DNA of 64,000 nt from DAIDKA01 sp035503515 (GTDB lineage: Bacteria; Pseudomonadota; Gammaproteobacteria; Steroidobacterales; Steroidobacteraceae). Under the pieces are notes generated by a model. That model worked only from the letters and a program-made list of their open reading frames with translations. It made no database searches and was not told the DNA's origin. The translations under genes and the position numbers were made by a program. Shown one piece after another: positions 43,441 to 51,479 of the stretch. The first letter of the stretch is position 1, and each line of letters opens with the position of its first letter. The stretch spans positions 1-64,000 of the forward strand of contig DATJTJ010000129.1 in NCBI GenBank assembly GCA_035503515.1, given 5' to 3'.

Positions 43441-45509
43441 CAGCTGATGCGCATGCCCGCGGTAGCGCCCGAGTCCGGGGACAGCAGGAACAATCCTGCG
43501 CCACTGCCGCTGGCGCACAGCACCATGCCCTCGGACGTTCCGAAGCGCATCTTGCGCGGCGCCAGGTTCGCCACGACGACCGTGAGCCGCCCCACCAGCA
43601 TCGCCGGATCGTAGGCCGCACGAATGCCCGAAAACACCGTTCTCGGCGATCCGTCCCCCAGGTCCAGGGACAGTTTAAGGAGCTTGTCGGAACCGCTCAC
43701 CACCTCGGCCGTGACGATGCGCGCCACCCGCAGGTCGATTTTCGCGAAATCATCGATACCAATGGTCGCGGGCGGCGCCTCGGCGGCAGGGTTGGGCGGG
43801 GTGGTCACGGCGGCTCCTTCCTTGGCTGAATCGAACAGGCGGTCGAGGGTCTTGGCATCCACCCGCGAGAGCAGATGCGAGTAAGCGTGGATCCGGTGCC
43901 CCGCCGGCAGCAGGGCCGCGGCATCCGCCCAGAGCAGCGGCCCGATGCCCAGGAACTTCTCGGCGCGCCCGGCAAGCTGCGGCGCGACCGGTCTTAGCAG
44001 CAGCGTCAGCAGCCGGAACATGTTGATGGCGGCGCTGCACACATCCTGCAGTTCGGCGCGGCGGGCAGCATCCCGTGCGATCTCCCAGGGAGCGTGATCG
44101 GCCACATAGCGGTTGGCGATGTCGGCCAGGCGCATCGTCAGCCGCAGCCCCTGCCCGAAATCGCGCTGCTCATAGGCATCCCCCACCGCGGCGGTGTCGC
44201 GGCGGAACTCATCCAGGACCGCCAGCGCGCCGCTTTCGGTGACGGCGCACAGTCGGCCCTCGAAGCGCTGATTGATGAAATTCGCGCAGCGGCTGGCGAT
44301 GTTGACGTACTTGCCGACCAGGTCGCTGTTCACGCGCGCCAGGAAGTCCTCGGGGCTGAAATCAACGTCTTCGACGTTGGCATTGAGCTTGGCGGCGATG
44401 TAGTAGCGCAGGCAGTCCGGATCCAGGCCGATGCGCAGGTACTGCAGCGGATCGATCCCGGTGCCGCGGGACTTGGACATCTTGGCACCCAGGACGGTGA
44501 GGAAGCCGTGCACGTGGATGTTGTCGGGCACCTTGTAGGGCGCTCCCGCGAACTTCAGCATCGCCGGCCAGAACAGGGTGTGGAAGTAGATGATGTCCTT
44601 GCCGATGAAGTGGACCTGCTCGGTGTGCGGATCGGCCAGGAACTCAGCGAACGTGCGCGGCTCGCCGTTGCGTGCGGCGCCGCCGGTCGTGAAGTAGTTC
44701 TGCAGCGAGGCCAGATAGCCCAGCGGCGCATCCAGCCACACATAGAAGTACTTGCCGGGATGATCCGGAATCGGAATGCCGAAATAGGGCGCATCGCGCG
44801 AGATGTCCCAATCCCCCAGGGCATCCTCGCCGGTACCCTCGAGCCATTCGCGGGCCTTGTTCGCAACCTGCGGCTGCAGGTGCCCGCTGGCGTCGATCCA
44901 GGCCGTCAGGAAGGCGCGGCAGCGTGGATCGGACAGCCGGAAAAAGAGGTGATCGGAGGTGCGCAGTTCCGGCACGGAGCCCGATAGCGTCGAATAGGGT
45001 TGGATGAGGTCCGTGGGCGTGTTGACCGTACTGCACACCTCGCAGGCGTCGGCGTACTGGTCCTTGGCATGGCAGTGGGGGCATTCGCCCTTGATGTAGC
45101 GGTCCGCCAGGAACATGCCCTTCACCGGGTCATAGAACTGTTCGACCGGTTTCACATCGATGAGGCCGCCCGCCTGCAGTCGCCGGTAGACATCCTGCGA
45201 CAGCGCCGTGTTCTCCGGCGAGTCGGTGGTGTACCAGTGATCGAAGCTCAGCGAGAACCCATCCAGGTACTGCCGCCGCCCGGCGGCTATGCCCCGCACC
45301 AGTTCCTGCGGGGTGATGCCCTCGGCCTGCGCCTTGAGCATGATGGGCGCGCCGTGGGCGTCGTCCGCGCCCAGCAGATGGACTTCGGCGCCGCGCATGC
45401 GCTCGAATCGCGCCCAGATATCGACCTGGATGTACTCCATGATGTGCCCGATGTGCAGCGGGCCGTTGGCGTAGGGCAGGGCGCTGGTGATGAATAGTTT
45501 TCGTGGCAT
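43440..45509 (-). CDS. metG: Methionyl-tRNA synthetase
   Basis: A 689-residue class I synthetase. HIGH motif in NGPLHIGHIMEY, KMSKS in GAKMSKSRGTGI, and a zinc knuckle CPHCHAKDQYADACEVC. The C-terminal 110 residues form the tRNA-binding dimerisation domain (KIDLRVARIVTAEVVSGSDKL-like; LRVARIV), as in E. coli MetG. The ATG at 45507-45509 lies exactly six bases after a TAAACT box, suggesting leaderless transcription. The stop shares one base with rnfB (TGATG). Confidence 0.96.
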   Translation of the reverse strand: MPRKLFITSALPYANGPLHIGHIMEYIQVDIWARFERMRGAEVHLLGADDAHGAPIMLKAQAEGITPQELVRGIAAGRRQYLDGFSLSFDHWYTTDSPENTALSQDVYRRLQAGGLIDVKPVEQFYDPVKGMFLADRYIKGECPHCHAKDQYADACEVCSTVNTPTDLIQPYSTLSGSVPELRTSDHLFFRLSDPRCRAFLTAWIDASGHLQPQVANKAREWLEGTGEDALGDWDISRDAPYFGIPIPDHPGKYFYVWLDAPLGYLASLQNYFTTGGAARNGEPRTFAEFLADPHTEQVHFIGKDIIYFHTLFWPAMLKFAGAPYKVPDNIHVHGFLTVLGAKMSKSRGTGIDPLQYLRIGLDPDCLRYYIAAKLNANVEDVDFSPEDFLARVNSDLVGKYVNIASRCANFINQRFEGRLCAVTESGALAVLDEFRRDTAAVGDAYEQRDFGQGLRLTMRLADIANRYVADHAPWEIARDAARRAELQDVCSAAINMFRLLTLLLRPVAPQLAGRAEKFLGIGPLLWADAAALLPAGHRIHAYSHLLSRVDAKTLDRLFDSAKEGAAVTTPPNPAAEAPPATIGIDDFAKIDLRVARIVTAEVVSGSDKLLKLSLDLGDGSPRTVFSGIRAAYDPAMLVGRLTVVVANLAPRKMRFGTSEGMVLCASGSGAGLFLLSPDSGATAGMRIS

Positions 45510-45515
45510 TGCGTA

Positions 45516-45521
45516 AGTTTA
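45516..45521 (-). promoter_or_regulatory. -10 box for a predicted leaderless metG mRNA
   Basis: On the minus strand TAAACT is followed by TACGCA and then the metG ATG. No Shine-Dalgarno or convincing -35 is seen. Confidence 0.45.
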
Positions 45522-45582
45522 GCGTACTCGCGCCGTTTCCCGGTTGCCGCCGGCACGAGGGCGATGCCAAGATGCGAGGCGC

Positions 45583-46512
45583 ATGAGCAGCGCCGCCCGC
45601 AAGCCGATCCGGTACCGCGCGATTACCTATTTCGACGCGGTCCGTCGTTACGGATCGATACGGGAGGCTGCCCGCAAGCTCGGCGTGGCGGCCTCGGCGA
45701 TCAACCGTCAGCTCATACAGTTCGAGACCGACCTGGGGATGCCGCTGTTCGAGCGCTTCGCCACCGGCATGAAACTCACGGCCGCGGGCGAGGTGTTTGC
45801 GCACCATGCTCTCACGGTGTTGCAGGACGCACGGCGCGCCACGGACGAGCTGGAGGCGCTGCGCGGTCTACGGCGGGGTGAGTTGAGCGTCGTGACCGTA
45901 GAATCGCTCGGCGCCGCAGTGCTGCCGGACCTGCTGGCCGCCATGGCGAGCCGCTATCCGGGAATCAGGCTGACCGTGAAGTCGGCCGGCTCCAATCAGA
46001 TAGCGGGCATCGTCGCCTCGGGCACGGCGGATGTCGGCCTTGCCTTTTCATTGGGACACCATCCGGAACTGCAGCAACTGGGCAGCGGACAATTCAGATT
46101 GGGGGCGATCATGCGGCCGGAACATCCGCTGGCGCGGGAGAAGCACGTGACCTTCCCGCAGTGCGCGATGCATCCGGTGATCCTGCCCACCGAGGAACTC
46201 TCGATCCACACGGTCCTGTTGCCCCATCTGACGCGCTTCGCCGGCAAGATGCAGGTGCTCGCCGAGGTCGGCTCACTGGAGCTGATGAAGAATCTCACGC
46301 TGAAGCTGCCCGCCATCTCCTTTCAGACCCAGCTGGGTATCGAGGCCGAACTGAAGTCGCGTCGACTCATTCACGTCCCGTTGCAGAGCTCCGGACCCGT
46401 CACCACCGACCTCGGAATCTACGTGCGCCGCGGGCGCACCTTCCAGGCCGCCCTGGACGCCTTCGTCTCCCTGGTCCGCGATCAACTGACCGAACTGGAG
46501 AAGGGCCAATAA
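45583..46512 (+). CDS. LysR-type transcriptional regulator
   Basis: A 309-residue LTTR. The N-terminal winged helix runs from YFDAVRRYGSIREAARKLGVAASAINRQLIQFE (split: GSIREAARKLGVAASA) with GMPLFERFATGMKLTAAGE. The C-terminal effector domain runs from about 100 to 305. ATG at 45583 is supported by GAGG upstream. It is unusual for an LTTR in being cotranscribed (2-base gap) with the downstream NUP genes and not divergent from its targets. Its position at the head of the purine cluster suggests it senses a purine or breakdown intermediate; that is inference. Confidence 0.9.
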   Translation: MSSAARKPIRYRAITYFDAVRRYGSIREAARKLGVAASAINRQLIQFETDLGMPLFERFATGMKLTAAGEVFAHHALTVLQDARRATDELEALRGLRRGELSVVTVESLGAAVLPDLLAAMASRYPGIRLTVKSAGSNQIAGIVASGTADVGLAFSLGHHPELQQLGSGQFRLGAIMRPEHPLAREKHVTFPQCAMHPVILPTEELSIHTVLLPHLTRFAGKMQVLAEVGSLELMKNLTLKLPAISFQTQLGIEAELKSRRLIHVPLQSSGPVTTDLGIYVRRGRTFQAALDAFVSLVRDQLTELEKGQ

Positions 46513-46514
46513 CC

Positions 46515-47636
46515 ATGCGGCTCCTCCAGTCGCCAAAGACTTGCACCATTGTGGTGCGCGACGTAATGGCGGGCCTGAAGAAATCCTGTCCGGGCGTCGT
46601 GGCCTTGCTGTGTACCCTGTGCGCCTCCGGGAGCACGCCGCCACAAGCGTCCGCACCCATCGTGACGAAAGTGGTGGTGGTCACCACATTCGAGATCGGG
46701 GCGGATACAGGGGATGCTGCGGGCGAATTCCAGTTCTGGCGCGAGCGCCAGAAACTCGACAGGCGCTTCGCCTTCGCCCATCACCACGATCTGTTCATGA
46801 ACCCGGAAACGGGGGTACTGGGTATGGTGACCGGCGAGGGGACGGCGAATGCCGGATCGGCGGTGATGGAGCTGGGCATGGATCCACGCTTCGATCTTTC
46901 CCATGCCTACTGGATCGTGGCCGGTATCGCTGGCGTCGACCCCGCGGATGCATCCCTGGGTTCGGCCGTGTGGGTGCGCCGCGTCATCGATGGCGACCTC
47001 GCCTTCGAAATCGACTCCCGTGAAATTCCCAAAGGGTGGTCGAGCGGCATCTTCCCACTGGAATCCCATGGGCCGGAGGATCCCAAGGCCGTGCCGGTCG
47101 AAGGGCAGGTATTCACCCTGAACGCACGCCTGGTGGACTGGGCCTACCGGCTGACCCGCGACGTGCCACTGGGCGATGCTGAACCGCTGCGCAGCGCTCG
47201 CGCGCGCTACGTGGATTATCCCAATGCCCGCCGACCACCCTTCGTCCTGGAGGGCGATGACATTGCCGCCATGCGGTTCTGGCACGGCAGGCTGATGAAT
47301 GATTGGGCCAATCACTGGGTGCGCCAGATGACGCAGGGGCAGGGCAACATGGTCGTCACCGAGATGGAGGACAGCGGCATCCTGCTCGGGCTCACCTACC
47401 TGGGCCGAACCGGCAAAGTCGATCCGAACCGGATCCTGGTGCTGCGCACCGGCAGTAATTTCACCATCCCGCCGCCGGGTCGCAGTGCCGCCGAGAATCT
47501 GGCGATGGAGTCCGAGAGCAGCTACACGGCGCTGCGCCCCTCCCTCGAGGCCGCCTACCAGATCGGATCGAAGGTGGTGGCCGCGCTGCTGAAGAACTGG
47601 ACCGTGTACCGCGATCGCCTGCCGGGGGCGCAATGA
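46515..47636 (+). CDS. Exported NUP-family (purine nucleoside permease-like) protein 1
   Basis: A 373-residue protein of the NUP family. Landmarks are VVVVTTFEIGADTGDAAGEFQFW (split: TTFEIGADTGD), FAHHHDLFMNPETGVLGMVTG, GTANAGSAVMELGMDPRFDLS, AGIAGVDP and EMEDSGILLGL. The family is named for a Candida permease but has the nucleoside-phosphorylase fold and no TM helices. The N-terminus has a hydrophobic export-like segment; ATG at 46515 has an AAGGG ribosome site, while an ATG 17 codons on would give a neater signal peptide. A periplasmic nucleoside-binding or cleaving role is inferred. Confidence 0.85.
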   Translation: MRLLQSPKTCTIVVRDVMAGLKKSCPGVVALLCTLCASGSTPPQASAPIVTKVVVVTTFEIGADTGDAAGEFQFWRERQKLDRRFAFAHHHDLFMNPETGVLGMVTGEGTANAGSAVMELGMDPRFDLSHAYWIVAGIAGVDPADASLGSAVWVRRVIDGDLAFEIDSREIPKGWSSGIFPLESHGPEDPKAVPVEGQVFTLNARLVDWAYRLTRDVPLGDAEPLRSARARYVDYPNARRPPFVLEGDDIAAMRFWHGRLMNDWANHWVRQMTQGQGNMVVTEMEDSGILLGLTYLGRTGKVDPNRILVLRTGSNFTIPPPGRSAAENLAMESESSYTALRPSLEAAYQIGSKVVAALLKNWTVYRDRLPGAQ

Positions 47637-48697
47637 ATCGCTGGCGCCCGCGGATACTGTGGGTGCTGTGCCTGTGCGGCTGGCAGGTGACAGGAGCGGT
47701 GGGTCACGCTGCCGTGGACCGGCCGATTGAGATCAAGGTCGTCGTGGTCTCGATGTTTGAGATCGGCGCCGATTCGGGTGACGCAGCAGGCGAATTCCAG
47801 TACTGGCACGATCGCCAGCAGCTTTCGCGGCGCTTCGCATTCGCCCACCATCATGATCTGTTCCTCAATCCCACGACCGGTGTGCTCGGCATGGTGACCG
47901 GAGAGGGCACCGCGAATTCTGCGACGGCGGTGATGGAGCTGGGTATGGACCCGCGCTTCGATCTCACGCACGCATACTGGCTCGTTGCCGGAATTGCCGG
48001 AATCAATCCCAAGTATGCGAGTCTTGGTTCGGCGGCCTGGGCCCGGTATATCGTCGATGGCGACCTCGCCTACCAGATCGACGCGCGCGAAATCCCTCCG
48101 GATTGGAGTACGGGATTGTACCCACTGCAGGCGAAGCGCCCGTTCGCTCCCAGTGCCAGGCCTGCGGAGGGCCAGGTGTTCAAGCTCGACCCGGCGCTGG
48201 TGCAATGGGCCTACCGGCTCACACGCAACGTGCCGCTGCTCGATGATGCGCAGATGCAGCAGGCACGTGCAAAGTACACCGAGCCGAACGCCCGGCGTGC
48301 ACCGTTCGTGCTGCTCGGTGACAATCTTGCAGCCATGCGCTTCTGGGATGGCCGGTTGATGAATGACTGGGCCGACCAATGGGTGCATTTCTGGACTCAC
48401 GGCAGGGGACGGATGGTCACCTCCGCAATGGAGGATAGCGGCACCCTGGTCGCGCTCACTTTCCTGAGCAGATCCCACCGCGTGGACAGCAGGCGCGTGC
48501 TGGTACTGCGGACCGGGAGTGACTTCACGGTGCCGCCCCCGGGGCAGACACCGGCCGCGGCGCTGGCCAAGGAAAGCGACAATACGTACGCGGCCCTCGG
48601 TCAAGCCGTCGAGGCCGCCTACCAAGTGGGCTGCCCGGTGGTCGAGGCGCTGGTGCATGGCTGGGCTGAATACCGGGATCACCCACCACATCCGTAA
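47633..48697 (+). CDS. Exported NUP-family (purine nucleoside permease-like) protein 2
   Basis: A 354-residue paralogue of the previous gene, sharing FEIGADSGDAAGEFQYW, FAHHHDLFLNPTTGVLGMVTG (split at 20), GTANSATAVMELGMDPRFDL and AMEDSGTLVAL. The signal peptide is clear: MNRWRPRILWVLCLCGWQ followed by an Ala-rich cleavage region. It overlaps the first copy by ATGA, so the pair is coupled. Apart from the signal peptide no membrane-spanning segment is seen, so a transport role by itself is unlikely. It faces the adenine deaminase gene. Confidence 0.85.
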   Translation: MNRWRPRILWVLCLCGWQVTGAVGHAAVDRPIEIKVVVVSMFEIGADSGDAAGEFQYWHDRQQLSRRFAFAHHHDLFLNPTTGVLGMVTGEGTANSATAVMELGMDPRFDLTHAYWLVAGIAGINPKYASLGSAAWARYIVDGDLAYQIDAREIPPDWSTGLYPLQAKRPFAPSARPAEGQVFKLDPALVQWAYRLTRNVPLLDDAQMQQARAKYTEPNARRAPFVLLGDNLAAMRFWDGRLMNDWADQWVHFWTHGRGRMVTSAMEDSGTLVALTFLSRSHRVDSRRVLVLRTGSDFTVPPPGQTPAAALAKESDNTYAALGQAVEAAYQVGCPVVEALVHGWAEYRDHPPHP

Positions 48698-48710
48698 GGA
48701 TCACGTAACC

Positions 48711-48726
48711 ACCCTCCCGTGAGGGT
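48711..48726. terminator. Weak hairpin between convergent genes
   Basis: ACCCTC-CCGT-GAGGGT forms a 6-bp stem in the short gap between the convergent NUP2 and adenine deaminase genes. It lacks a U-tract on either strand, so a terminator role is only suggested by position. Confidence 0.3.
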
Positions 48727-48732
48727 CCGCAC

Positions 48733-49761
48733 TCATGCGGCCGCGCCGTTTTCCGCCAGCAGCCGATCGATCTTCGCGTACCAGGAGTGCTTGAGCTGCG
48801 GCTCGATGAACGCGGCCTCGATGGAATTGCGGGCCAGCTGCGCCAGCTGCCCGCGCGACAGCTGGAGCGCCTCGGCCACGGCCTCGAAGTTCTCCTGCAG
48901 GTAGCCGCCGAAATACGCCGGGTCGTCGGAATTCACCGTCACGCAAACACCCTGCTCGAGCAGGATCCTGAGATTGTGATCCGCGAGGCTGTCAAACACG
49001 CGCAATCGGACATTGGACAGGGGGCAGACGGTGAGCGGCGTCCGCGCCTGCGCCAGGCGCGCAACCAATGCCGGATCCTCGAGGCAGCGCACGCCATGGT
49101 CGATGCGTCGGACCTGCAACAGGTCAAGCGCCTCCTCGATGTAGGCGGGCGGACCTTCCTCGCCTGCGTGAGCCACCGTCAGCAGTCCCAGCTCCCGGGC
49201 GCGCGCAAACACTGTCGCAAACTTCGAGGGCGGGTGCCCCAGCTCCGAGGAGTCCAGGCCCACGGCCGTCAGGTGCTCGCGCCAGGGTAAGGCAGCCTCC
49301 AGGGTCAGCATCGCCTCCCGGGCGGGCAGGTGCCGCAGGAAGCACAGAATCAGTCGGATTGAGATGCCGGTCTTTTGCTGCGCTTCACGCAGCGCGCGCG
49401 TGATGCCCTCCATCACCACCGCCAGGGGCACGCCGCGTGCGGTGTGGGCCTGAGGATCGAAGAAGATCTCTGTGTGGACGATGCCATCGGCGTGGGCGTG
49501 CTCGAGGTAGGCGCTGGTCATGGCGTGGAAATCCTCAGCCTCGCGCAGCACGTTGGCACCGGCGTAATAGATATCGAGAAAGGACTGCAGGTCGTGGAAA
49601 TGGTAGGCGTCGCGCAGCGCGGCGATGCTGTCGTACCGCATTTGGATGCCATGCTTTGCCGCCAGCCGGAACACGAGTTCAGGCTCCAGCGTGCCCTCAA
49701 TGTGGACGTGAAGTTCTGCTTTGGGCAACGCCCTGATGAAAGCCGGGAGCGAGAGTGGCAT
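48733..49761 (-). CDS. Adenine deaminase (adenosine deaminase-like, Aah1 type)
   Basis: A 342-residue metal-dependent amidohydrolase. HVHIEGTLEPE (His18, His20), HAGEEGPP, DHGVRCLEDP and NSDDPAYFGGYL give the metal and catalytic residues. AYHFHDLQSFLDIYYAGANVL is typical of the fungal-type adenine deaminase branch and not of adenosine deaminases, so adenine to hypoxanthine is the likely reaction. ATG at 49759-49761 is chosen; an in-frame GTG 18 codons upstream (49815) is possible. A near-copy of its 5' end recurs at 62084-62166. Confidence 0.88.
   Translation of the reverse strand: MPLSLPAFIRALPKAELHVHIEGTLEPELVFRLAAKHGIQMRYDSIAALRDAYHFHDLQSFLDIYYAGANVLREAEDFHAMTSAYLEHAHADGIVHTEIFFDPQAHTARGVPLAVVMEGITRALREAQQKTGISIRLILCFLRHLPAREAMLTLEAALPWREHLTAVGLDSSELGHPPSKFATVFARARELGLLTVAHAGEEGPPAYIEEALDLLQVRRIDHGVRCLEDPALVARLAQARTPLTVCPLSNVRLRVFDSLADHNLRILLEQGVCVTVNSDDPAYFGGYLQENFEAVAEALQLSRGQLAQLARNSIEAAFIEPQLKHSWYAKIDRLLAENGAAA
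49686..49733. repeat. Adenine deaminase 5' coding segment, copy A of a dispersed repeat
   Basis: Aligns without gaps to 62084-62131, with 42 of 48 bases identical. It codes for LPKAELHVHIEGTL at the deaminase N-terminus. A second identical block of 15 bases upstream (49795-49809) also recurs. Confidence 0.85.
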
Positions 49762-49794
49762 GGGCGAGACGTCGAACAGCAAGGTACCGGCAGC

Positions 49795-49809
49795 CACTGT
49801 ACAACAAAC
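49795..49809. repeat. 15-base upstream block shared with 62152-62166
   Basis: Read on the minus strand it is GTTTGTTGTACAGTG, 34 bases before the deaminase ATG. The identical block lies before the split oxygenase operon. It contains a TACAGT -10-like box and the near-palindromic TTGTACA, so it could be a shared promoter or operator. The remaining 239 bases to 50048 show no gene. Confidence 0.7.
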
Positions 49810-50048
49810 ACTCACGACGGCTGCGGCAGACCATCACCCAACGCGTGCCGCATTGATGTGCGTTCCGCATCGGTCCCGCACCACGACGGTGCCGGCTTGC
49901 CTGCGTTGTTGAATGGCGGCACTTGTGCTGAGGGCCTATCCATCGCGGTAGTTGCCCGGCGGATCCGTCCGCTGCGGCAAATGATCGCGCATCGGGAATC
50001 CGGTGAGCATGGCTCTTGCATTCAAAGGGCATGGATACACCATCGTGA

Positions 50049-51479
50049 ATGCATCTTGAGGAATGCCCCACCCCCGGCATGGCCATGACGGGTCACACCA
50101 TGCCGGAATCGGTTGAGCTACTGTGTGGTCTGGAGGAGCGGCCGGCCTTCCTCGATGCCCTCATTGTAGCGCTGCAGCACGTCCTGGCGATGTTCGTCGG
50201 CATCATCACCCCTCCGGTGATTCTGGGCGAAGCTCTGAAACTCCCCGCCGAAGATACTGCGTACCTCGTGAGCACGGCCCTGCTCGTATCCGGTATCGGA
50301 ACCATCCTCCAGACGCGCCGGATCGGCCCAGTCGGATCCGGATTGCTGAGCGTGCAGGGAACGAGTTTCGCATTCATCCCGCCGATTCTGGCCGCGGCCG
50401 GCACCGTGATGGCGGCGGGCGGCGGCGTCCGCGAAGCGCTGGGTGTCGCCTTCGGAGTCTCCGCCGCCACCGCGCCGCTCATCATCATCCTGAGTCGGTG
50501 CATTCACCGCGCCCGCCGCCTGTTCACGCCGATCGTCACCGGGACGGTGGTGGCACTCATTGGCCTCACCCTGCTGCAAGTCGCGGCCACCAATGTCGGC
50601 GGGGGGCTGGAGGCGAAAGCTGACGGCAGCTTCGGGTCCGTGAAGAACCTCGGCCTGGCAGCCATCGTCGTCGTCACCATTCTGGTCTTCAGCTGCTGCC
50701 GGTCACGGCAGCTGCGCATGCTGTCGGTGATCATCGGGCTCCTCGTCGGCGATCTGATCGGCATCGCAATGGGAGGCGTGGACTTCAGCAATCTGCGCTC
50801 CGTACCGGCGCTTGCGATCCCAATGCCATTCCGCTTCGGCCTGGGCTTTCGTCCCGAGGCTGTGGTTCCATTTGCGTTCACCTACGTGGTTTCGAGCGTG
50901 GAAGCCGTCGGTGACCTGACGGCGACGGCGGCATTGAGTGGACAGGCGGTCTCGGGCCCCGCGTTCACGGAACGTCTCCGTGGCGGGTTGCTGGCGGATG
51001 GCATCAGTTCGATGCTCGGTGCGTGTCTGGGGTGCTCGCCGACGACGACGTTTGCGCAGAACAATGGCGTCATTCAGCTCACCGGCGTGGGCAGCAGCTA
51101 TGTCGGCCGATTCATCGGTGGGCTGCTGGTGCTGATAGGGCTGGTGCCTGCGGTCGGCGTGCTGGTACAGGCGATGCCACGCGCGGCGCTCGGTGGCGCC
51201 ACCCTGATCATGTTCGGTCTCGTGGCCGCGGCGGGCGTGCGGATCCTGTCGGGTGCGCCTGTCAGCCGGCGCACGGCGATCATCATCGCCGTTTCGCTCG
51301 GCGCGGGACTGGGCGTGAGCTTCGTGCCGGAGTTGCTGAGCCAGTTACCTGCGCTGCTGCGCAATACGTTGTCCTCCGGCATTGCTACCGGGGGGCTGTG
51401 CGCCCTGATTCTCGACAACGTGGTGCCGCACGCCCATGACATCCCCAATAACCGCCTTGGAGAGCGCAATAATGAATAG
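50049..51479 (+). CDS. NCS2-family purine (xanthine/urate-type) permease
   Basis: A 476-residue inner-membrane proton symporter with about 12-14 TM segments. The NCS2 signature FAQNNGVIQLTGVGSSYVG and the core residues in SSVEAVGDLTATAALSG place it with the XanP/UacT/PbuX group. GSGLLSVQGTSFAFI is also a family block. Several in-frame ATGs occur in the first 18 codons and none has a good ribosome site, so the exact start is uncertain. It begins a run of seven same-strand genes to 59902 with gaps of 15 bases or less. Substrate among xanthine, urate and hypoxanthine is unresolved. Confidence 0.9.
   Translation: MHLEECPTPGMAMTGHTMPESVELLCGLEERPAFLDALIVALQHVLAMFVGIITPPVILGEALKLPAEDTAYLVSTALLVSGIGTILQTRRIGPVGSGLLSVQGTSFAFIPPILAAAGTVMAAGGGVREALGVAFGVSAATAPLIIILSRCIHRARRLFTPIVTGTVVALIGLTLLQVAATNVGGGLEAKADGSFGSVKNLGLAAIVVVTILVFSCCRSRQLRMLSVIIGLLVGDLIGIAMGGVDFSNLRSVPALAIPMPFRFGLGFRPEAVVPFAFTYVVSSVEAVGDLTATAALSGQAVSGPAFTERLRGGLLADGISSMLGACLGCSPTTTFAQNNGVIQLTGVGSSYVGRFIGGLLVLIGLVPAVGVLVQAMPRAALGGATLIMFGLVAAAGVRILSGAPVSRRTAIIIAVSLGAGLGVSFVPELLSQLPALLRNTLSSGIATGGLCALILDNVVPHAHDIPNNRLGERNNE

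Noticed and set aside
50009..50030. Possible sigma-54 promoter (TGGC and TTGC elements) upstream of the NCS2 permease
   Set aside because: The distance between the two elements is too short for a -24/-12 promoter.
49762..50048. Search for a small gene or regulatory RNA in the gap between adenine deaminase and the NCS2 permease
   Set aside because: Apart from the 15-base shared block, no convincing coding frame, tRNA fold or terminator was seen.
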